Source: Cherax quadricarinatus (lineage: Eukaryota > Arthropoda > Malacostraca > Decapoda > Parastacidae). Taken from it: a stretch of DNA of 64,000 nucleotides. The stretch lies in NCBI RefSeq assembly GCF_038502225.1, contig NC_091374.1, positions 4,181,714 through 4,245,713 of the forward strand, read 5' to 3'. This document shows, piece by piece, positions 11,269-64,000 of this stretch. Made by a program: the position numbers and the translations under genes. The number at the start of each line of letters is the position of its first letter. The first letter of the stretch is position 1. Under the pieces are notes generated by a model, which saw only the letters and a list, made by a program, of their open reading frames with translations, did not search any database and was not told the origin of the DNA.

Positions 11269-12529
11269 GGGGGGTACAATATGCAAATAAGTTACTGGTG
11301 GCAGGTAGGTCAACTCACATCAGTCCAGCTGAAAATGCCATATGACTTTATACACTTATACTTTTCTTGGTCTGATAATACTGTAGTGTGTATTGGTTGT
11401 AAGAAGGTGAGAACAAAAATACACGCTCAGTTGATTTTAGGTGATGATTTGCGCCCAGGAGCTATAGCTGAACCTGACCGACAGCTGGGCGAGTAAACCT
11501 TTCCTCTCCTCCCCCCCCCCCACCTTTGTCTGTACCTCAACAGCTCATCATTATCTTATATCATCTGCATAAGAAAAAAAAGTCCGGTCACGCTCGTGCA
11601 TTGCGTTGGTGGTAGTGTTACATGGTGGTGTTGAAGAGGAAATTGTGTTGTAAGCTGGTGGGAGTAGTGACTGTATGGGGTGGTAGCAGGTGACTGAGGG
11701 GTGATAATGTGTGACTGTAGAGGTGGGGTTGTAGTGGGTGACTGTGGGGTTGGTGTGGTAGTGGGAGATTATGAGGGTGGTGTGGTGGTGAGTGTCTGGG
11801 GGGGGGTAATAGGTGATTTTTGAGTAGTTGGGGATATCGTTAGTGTAAAAAATAAGTGATGGTAATGGGCGACAATGGGAGGAGTGATTGTGGGTACCTA
11901 TAGGGAAGGTTGAAGTGCCAAATTCATATATAGTTGCTTAGGTAAAAATGAAAGCTACAATAACGGGATAACGAGGTCTAGCACTGGGCAACCAATAACG
12001 TTAAACATCAGCTGTGACAAATTCCAAATGCGTCGATGCAGAACAAATTAGGAACCCCAGACGAGTGTAGAATTTCTAGATGCTCCCAGAGAACAAAAGG
12101 AATAACAGTGTTAAATTACATACTAATATATATACACCCAACAAACGTAGCCTCGTCCAGGGAAGTGATAAGAGGGTATTCAAACCTTTAAAATATGGGA
12201 TGTACGATTGATAATATTTTATAAAGTACCTGTGTTCTCTTAGGTAGACTACTGTTTTCTGCTAACATTGCTTATATGAACTAGATTACTTATGACCCAG
12301 AACATTGTAATGTGTATGACTAATACCGTTTGTTTGCTGATACACGCTAATACAGTGCAATATAGGAAACTATCAGTAATAAAGTTGGTCTTATCTTTTT
12401 ATCTACAGTTCAACTTTCTTTTTTACCAACATTTAATCAGAAAGAACATTTGTAGTGTGTTCGTCGGACTTGCTAAGCATGGGCCAACAAACCCACATTA
12501 TTCTTACCATCCAAGGTTCACTGACTCCA
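11269..12529. other. No gene seen; GT-rich imperfect repeats at 11590-11900
   Basis: 11590-11900 has loosely repeated GTGACTGTGGGGTGGTAGTG-like units. 11905-12529 is AT-rich unique sequence with only short frames. Confidence 0.5.
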
Positions 12530-12594
12530 CTGTGAATTCCTGCCATTCTCTACGGTGCTGTATGATCCCCTATGGGTTTAGCGCTCCTCCATGA

Positions 12595-12657
<63 letters not shown>
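12530..12657 (+). mobile_element. S2 3' fragment with (AAT)n tail
   Basis: GTGCTGTATGATCCCCTATG and GGTTTAGCGCTCCTCCATG are followed by about 60 bp of AAT repeats. The perfect triplet tail is typical of the S2 copies here. Confidence 0.75.
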
Positions 12658-12658
<1 letters not shown>

Positions 12659-12984
12659 CGATAAACAATAGGCAATGACAAGCAAACTTCACGGAGAAAA
12701 ATATAACCTGGTAGTAGGCTTTCAGAGATAGGCCGAAATATACACTAATCTTCGGGGTGGGGGTGGGGGGGAGACCATGTACTGGTACATTAATACCAAC
12801 AGACTGTGAGGCAAAGACACATGTGTCTTGCCCCGTTTCCTGACAAATCTTATCAACCAACCAAAACATATGTAACGTGTGTCAATCCATACTGAAAATG
12901 CCTTCTGTTTGATATTATCAATGGAAGGACGGTGGTTGGGTGCTTAATGTTTCTCACATAGTTCGATGCCCTCACTATAATACC

Positions 12985-13230
12985 CAGGATGTGGTTCAAG
13001 AATGTATCATAACCTGCTACCAGCTGATATCAGAAACATTGCCGGAACAAATATAATAGTTTTTAGATGGAAACTGGATAACTGCCTTTACCAAGTGCCA
13101 GGACAACTTCAGTGGGCCCACAGCCATCACAGCCAAGTTAACCTGTTATTTGGTAAAGAACACAGCCGGGGAAGCTGACCAAAGGCCTGGCTGCGTGGGT
13201 TGAAAAACCCTCGAAACCGGTTACAGGCAT
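12985..13230 (+). mobile_element. Decayed LINE C-terminal fragment
   Basis: Broken frames retain an LPADIRN-like and FRWKLD-like order matching the C-termini of CR1/jockey-type LINE proteins. The end of the segment (CCCTCGAAACCGGTTACAGG) looks like a LINE tail. Stops interrupt it. 12658-12984 holds nothing recognised. Confidence 0.45.
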
Positions 13231-13868
13231 GGTAAGATTTTATTTATCTGTGTGGATTCTTTTGTTTGTGTTGGATCCAAAGGTGTTACAACCAGACAGT
13301 AGTGAAGACACGGTGCTGCAGAACAAAGCTTTTTATTGGGACAACTTTTCTATTTATGTAGAGCTTATTTTAAATCATAAAACTCCACATGGAGTGAAAT
13401 GCTCTCATAAAAAGCTTGTTCTGCATCGTGTGTCTTATCACTGTGTTAAATTATGTTATTTACTGACGTCACTACCGTTCCCAATATAGCACCGAGTTAA
13501 TAACACCATTACTGAAGGGATTAATCCATTCCCGGCAATCTTACCAAGGATTATTCCCACTAGTTGAATTTTTGCCCCAGGGCTGTGGTGTAAGACAATT
13601 AGATTTTACTTATGTTCCTCGAGGATTAAGGTCTAGCGGGAATGGGAGTTAGGACAAAGGTGGATTAGTGGGGTGGTAATTGCGTGAGGCTCCGTCAGCG
13701 ATGCAACATGCAGCAGCTGTCTGCTCCTTAATTTATGCCATCACAAATCTTGTTATATAACTGATACGGTAACAACTAGGTGACATGTAATTCGATGGTA
13801 GATCTTTCTTATATAAATATATAATGTTTAGAAACTCCTTCCTCCCTCCGTCAGACTTTCCCTTAGTT
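13231..13868. other. No gene seen
   Basis: An 86-codon open frame at 13229-13489 has no recognised motif, no acceptor or donor context that fits PKD2, and base composition like its surroundings. Confidence 0.4.
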
Positions 13869-14000
13869 AAGTGGTGGAGCATTTGGGGTCACAACCAAAG
13901 ACACCCGGATTCAAATCCTGGGGAGAGCAAGACATACAGACAAGTCTCCTTACACAGATAACCTGCTACCCCTGTTCACCTACCAGTAGATAGGTACCTG
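13869..14000 (+). mobile_element. tRNA-related SINE-like fragment (S1-like)
   Basis: TTAAGTGGTGGAGCATTTGG and GGATTCAAATCCTGGG look like A- and B-box regions of a tRNA-derived SINE. It is followed by a body with TACCTGGGTACTG, as in S1. Diverged, and not a functional tRNA gene. Confidence 0.45.
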
Positions 14001-14104
14001 GGTACTGAAGGTGGTAGTGCACCTTACAGTATATAGAGTAGGTAATGGTATACTGTATACTGTTTGTGTGTGTATACACCAAAACTTAACTTTCAGGTTT
14101 ATCT

Positions 14105-14155
14105 GTTTTCAACTTGATAAAACTCCTGCGTGGGCGAAACATCAATAAAGCTTCC
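14105..14155 (+). repeat. Single H-type hammerhead-like motif, degenerate
   Basis: AACTTGATAAAACTCC, then GTGGGCGAAACATCAATAAA. Box order matches the H elements, but the putative stem II has a mismatch at its base. No inverted partner is seen. 14156-14519 holds nothing recognised. Confidence 0.4.
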
Positions 14156-14519
14156 ATGTAGCTCATTTGTCTATTTCTAACCTTAGATTGTGCTGGACTT
14201 TGTAATGAACTTAGGTAGGATGGCAGCTCTCAGCCTGTAAATTTAATTTTGCTAAAAAAGAGAAGTTTGATTTACCTTTTAAAATATTTAAATCTCCAAG
14301 AGTGATTATAAGCCATACTGTTGCCTTTTCTTAAAGTTAAATGTGTATTATTGCTTATACAAATACTTGTATTTTTTTTAATTAAGCATAACCGGGCGAC
14401 TTAGATTATCATTAAAGACTTTTGTCAAGCAAGCAGAACTTGTATTAGTTTCTGTGGTAACTCAGTGTTAACCCCAAGACATTAATATATATGATGATAC
14501 ATATTAGTAACTGAAGGAT

Positions 14520-14838
14520 CGACACCATGCCCAGCCCTTCGAGGGTAGGGTAGGTGCCTGACCCAGAGCTTGTAGCTCACAAGACTGTCACATCCCCTTG
14601 GGGCGGGGATGGCAGAACAGAGAGGCCTAGCTTCTCCCTACGAGCCCCGTGAGGGCAGGGAATGTGGCTAGGCCTGGGGACAGTTGGTCCCAACGATGAG
14701 GAGGTACTTGTGCCTCCTCCCATGGCAGACTTAGGTCTCAGACGCTCCCTAGATAGGGAGCCAAGGCCGGGCCACCATTTGGAAAACGCCCGGGCCGGGA
14801 GAATACCGGCGAATCTAAAAAAAAATAAAAATTAAAAA
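14520..14838 (+). mobile_element. GC-rich retroposon 3' end with A-rich tail
   Basis: A 295-bp GC-rich segment (CCCTTGGGGCGGGGATGGC, CTACGAGCCCCGTGAGGGC) ends in an A-rich tail (14816-14838). It stands out sharply from its AT-rich surroundings. No coding frame is seen; most likely the 3' end of a LINE or SINE. Confidence 0.55.
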
Positions 14839-15568
14839 AGTAACTGAGTTACATATCCAACCATTCTCATGTATCTGTTCAACCCGCCCAGAACTTACCT
14901 GGGGCCAATCGAAACGTTTAAAATTTCCTCTCCAGTGTGAGGTATTTGCTAATTGTTGCAGATGTAGTATTGCCATTTTTTTACCCAAAGGATTTGCTTC
15001 AGTGATACTCATCTGCTCTTACAAAACCAGCGTTTTTCTGTATGCTTTCAGTATCTGAATTTATTAAACTGTATGTACTGTGTTCCTATATTTTAAGATC
15101 TTATAGATGTTATATGTTGCTTGTGGTAGTGAAGGCGACAGGTGGAAGGCAATGTGTAAATGTTAATATGGAGATGGGCATGTCAAAATCACATTTATCA
15201 CTAATTCCGGTGATAAAATACTGTGTTTATAACATTTTATGGGAGCGTTAACTTAATTAATGAAGACTGGACATAAATCAGGTGTTGGGAGGGTCAGTAA
15301 CCGGCAACACCGACGAAGTGACAGGTGATGCCTCTGAAGCAACGCTCATGACTGTGTACGGAGAGAGAGAGAAGACGGGAGTGAGTTTTACAACTCAGTA
15401 GCCGTGAGTTCAATTCCAATCCGTACCGTGGTTAGACTATGGTCATCTTTGTAAGACTGGAGAATGTATTCGCGGCCAAACTTTTCCTCCTTAAAATATC
15501 CTGACACTACACGTGTCATATTTCACAGGTGTGAGACATGTACTAACGGGTTCCTTTGCCTCCCCCAG
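14839..15568. other. No gene seen upstream of the first visible PKD2 exon
   Basis: Nothing here matches the N-terminal cytoplasmic region of a polycystin. 15555-15568 is a pyrimidine tract ending CAG, the acceptor for the exon at 15569. Confidence 0.5.

Positions 15569-64000
<48,432 letters not shown>

Noticed and set aside
12570..12869. 99-codon minus-strand frame
   Set aside because: Much of it is Tyr read from the AAT microsatellite.

Overview
The window is animal nuclear DNA. The only host gene recognised is a polycystin-2 (PKD2/TRPP2-type) cation channel gene on the + strand. Fourteen consecutive coding exons (15569 to the window end) join in frame into about 674 residues with no stop. 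They cover S1, the extracellular TOP domain, S2-S6 with an L-G-D selectivity filter, two EF-hand-like loops and the C-terminal coiled coil. The large N-terminal cytoplasmic exon(s) and the last codons are not visible. The interspersed repeats and the many GT/AC and ATT microsatellites suggest a decapod crustacean, possibly a crayfish. That is an inference from remembered repeat families, not a search.

Layout. 1-4760: the end of an interspersed element, then linked 24/30/28-bp minisatellites (482-3957) and a 530-bp GT microsatellite. 4760-15568: no gene recognised; LINE ends, SINE-like repeats, microsatellites, a 14/42-bp minisatellite and foldback hairpins. 15569-23306: PKD2 exons 1-3. 23307-42420: a 19-kb intron holding LINE family A (one copy on each strand), a Tigger-type DNA transposon nested in one of them, and LINE family C carrying three separate insertions of a hammerhead-like repeat. 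42421-64000: PKD2 exons 4-14, with introns full of family A copies, piggyBac-type (TTAA) and pogo-type (TA) MITEs, a Penelope-like GIY-YIG remnant, a family D LINE and a hAT-like MITE.

Labels used below: LINE A (APE endonuclease plus RT, poly-A tail); LINE B (RT ORF, flanked by (AC)n on both sides); LINE C (APE plus RT, A-rich tail); LINE D (tail with the GATCAGG/CCTGGTGGATCAGG motif); S1 (tRNA-derived SINE); S2 (short SINE-like repeat with an ATT tail); H (inverted-dimer repeat with a hammerhead-like core).

The strongest candidate for something undescribed is H. Its monomer is about 429 bp and carries a 46-nt segment that folds like a hammerhead ribozyme core. Elements are inverted dimers or inverted tandem arrays (4 + 3 units at 35148-37836). 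Three of them sit in one LINE copy, each with its own 11-15 bp target-site duplication. Related motifs flank a Penelope-like GIY-YIG remnant at 57.2-58.3 kb. This resembles non-autonomous Penelope-related elements or metazoan retrozymes, but ribozyme activity is not shown.
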